Positions 5,641 through 6,031 of a stretch of DNA of 6,031 nucleotides are shown here, in pieces (positions within the stretch are counted from its first letter, which is position 1; every line of letters begins with the position of its first letter). The stretch spans positions 1-6,031 of the forward strand of contig JALGXY010000467.1 in NCBI GenBank assembly GCA_029824495.1, in the 5' to 3' direction. Both the position numbers and the translations under genes were made by a program. The DNA is from Fimbriimonadia bacterium. Its GTDB lineage: Bacteria; Armatimonadota; Fimbriimonadia; Fimbriimonadales; Fimbriimonadaceae. Below the pieces are notes generated by a model, which searched no databases, was not told where the DNA came from, and saw nothing but the letters and a program-made list of their open reading frames with translations.

Positions 5641-5642
5641 GG

Positions 5643-5670
5643 CCTTAAGTCCCAGTTTTGGGCTTAAAGG
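5643..5670 (-). other. Imperfect hairpin over the rplK stop codon
   Basis: CCTTTAAG-CCC and GGG-A-CTTAAGG (minus strand) can pair with one bulged base on each side around an AAAACT loop. The stem includes the TAA stop at 5664-5666. There is no T-tract after it, so it is not itself a terminator; it may protect the mRNA end or be incidental. Confidence 0.3.
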
Positions 5671-6031
5671 TCGGAGTCGATGCCCATTGCTCGGGCTGTG
5701 CCGGCAACGATTCTCATCGCCATTTCGACGTCGTCGGTGTTGAGGTCATCCATCTTTTTCTCAGCGACTTCCTGGAGCTGAGCACGGGTGATGCGGCCTG
5801 CGGAGATGGTGCCCGGAGCTGTGGAGCCTGCCTTGATCTTCATCGCCTGTTTGATCAGGTCGCTGGTCAGCGGCTGCTTGACAATGAAGGTGTAGGAGCG
5901 GTCCTCGTAGACTGTGATGGTGACAGGCAGGATGTAGCCCATCTGCTTCGAAGTCATCTCGTTGAACTTCTTCAGGAACTCCATCATGTTGATGCCAGCC
6001 TGACCAAGCGCAGGACCGACCGGAGGAGCAG
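5664..6031 (-). CDS. rplK: 50S ribosomal protein L11 (5' end outside window)
   Basis: The 121 residues present lack roughly the first 20 of a normal L11 of about 141. L11 binds 23S rRNA at the GTPase-associated centre, contacts elongation factors, and is needed for RelA-type stringent activation. The visible N-terminal domain begins with the hallmark PPVGPALGQAGIN (encoded at 5988-6026) followed by MMEFLKKFNEMT and a strand with ITVYEDRSYTFIVKQP. The C-terminal rRNA-binding domain includes PGTISAGRITRAQLQEVAEKK and ends GTARAMGI-DSDL. The chain runs to a TAA at 5664-5666 and is intact. Methionines at 5985-5987 and 5982-5984 are internal, not the start. In most bacteria rplA follows rplK directly; here a terminator and an unrelated gene follow instead. 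Confidence 0.97.
   Translation of the reverse strand, partial: APPVGPALGQAGINMMEFLKKFNEMTSKQMGYILPVTITVYEDRSYTFIVKQPLTSDLIKQAMKIKAGSTAPGTISAGRITRAQLQEVAEKKMDDLNTDDVEMAMRIVAGTARAMGIDSDL

Noticed and set aside
1..6031. tRNA, rRNA, CRISPR array, insertion sequence or attachment site
   Set aside because: No cloverleaf, spaced repeat array, transposase or long terminal inverted repeat was seen on either strand.

Overview
The window is bacterial chromosome: moderately GC-rich, densely packed and free of mobile elements. The genes fall into two converging groups. The plus strand (1 to 4291) carries the end of an unrecognised gene, a 57-residue membrane protein, the heme chaperone gene hemW, an intracellular family 20 glycoside hydrolase of the hexosaminidase D/GcnA type, and galT. 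The minus strand (6031 to 4270) carries ribosomal protein L11 (rplK, cut by the window edge), a secreted protein made only of a 5'-nucleotidase C-terminal domain, and a bacterial 20S proteasome alpha subunit (prcA-like). galT and the proteasome gene overlap tail to tail by 22 bases.

The organism cannot be named from this window. A Pup-proteasome-type alpha subunit without the usual actinobacterial pup-prcB-prcA order, weak Shine-Dalgarno sites, and an rplK not followed by rplA suggest a non-actinobacterial proteasome carrier. Armatimonadota (Fimbriimonas-like) is my best guess, by inference and with limited confidence.

Region by region: 1-1601 looks like one transcription unit (fragment, small membrane protein, hemW). 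The intergenic stretch 1602-1776 is the most information-rich non-coding part. It holds a consensus DnaA box, a repeated TTCTTGAAT element, a possible -10 box, a UUCG-tetraloop hairpin and a strong intrinsic terminator just before the glycosidase gene. The glycosidase and galT (22 bases apart) probably form a sugar-use pair: the first releases N-acetylhexosamine from glycosides in the cytoplasm, the second is the Leloir-pathway uridylyltransferase. On the minus strand rplK ends in its own terminator, and the nucleotidase-like gene and the proteasome gene (27 bases apart) may be co-transcribed after it.

No complete new multi-gene system is visible. The points most worth a second look are the proteasome alpha subunit with a cysteine cluster in an unusual place, the structured leader before the glycosidase, the GalT lacking the usual second-metal-site histidines, and the secreted nucleotidase domain without its catalytic half.
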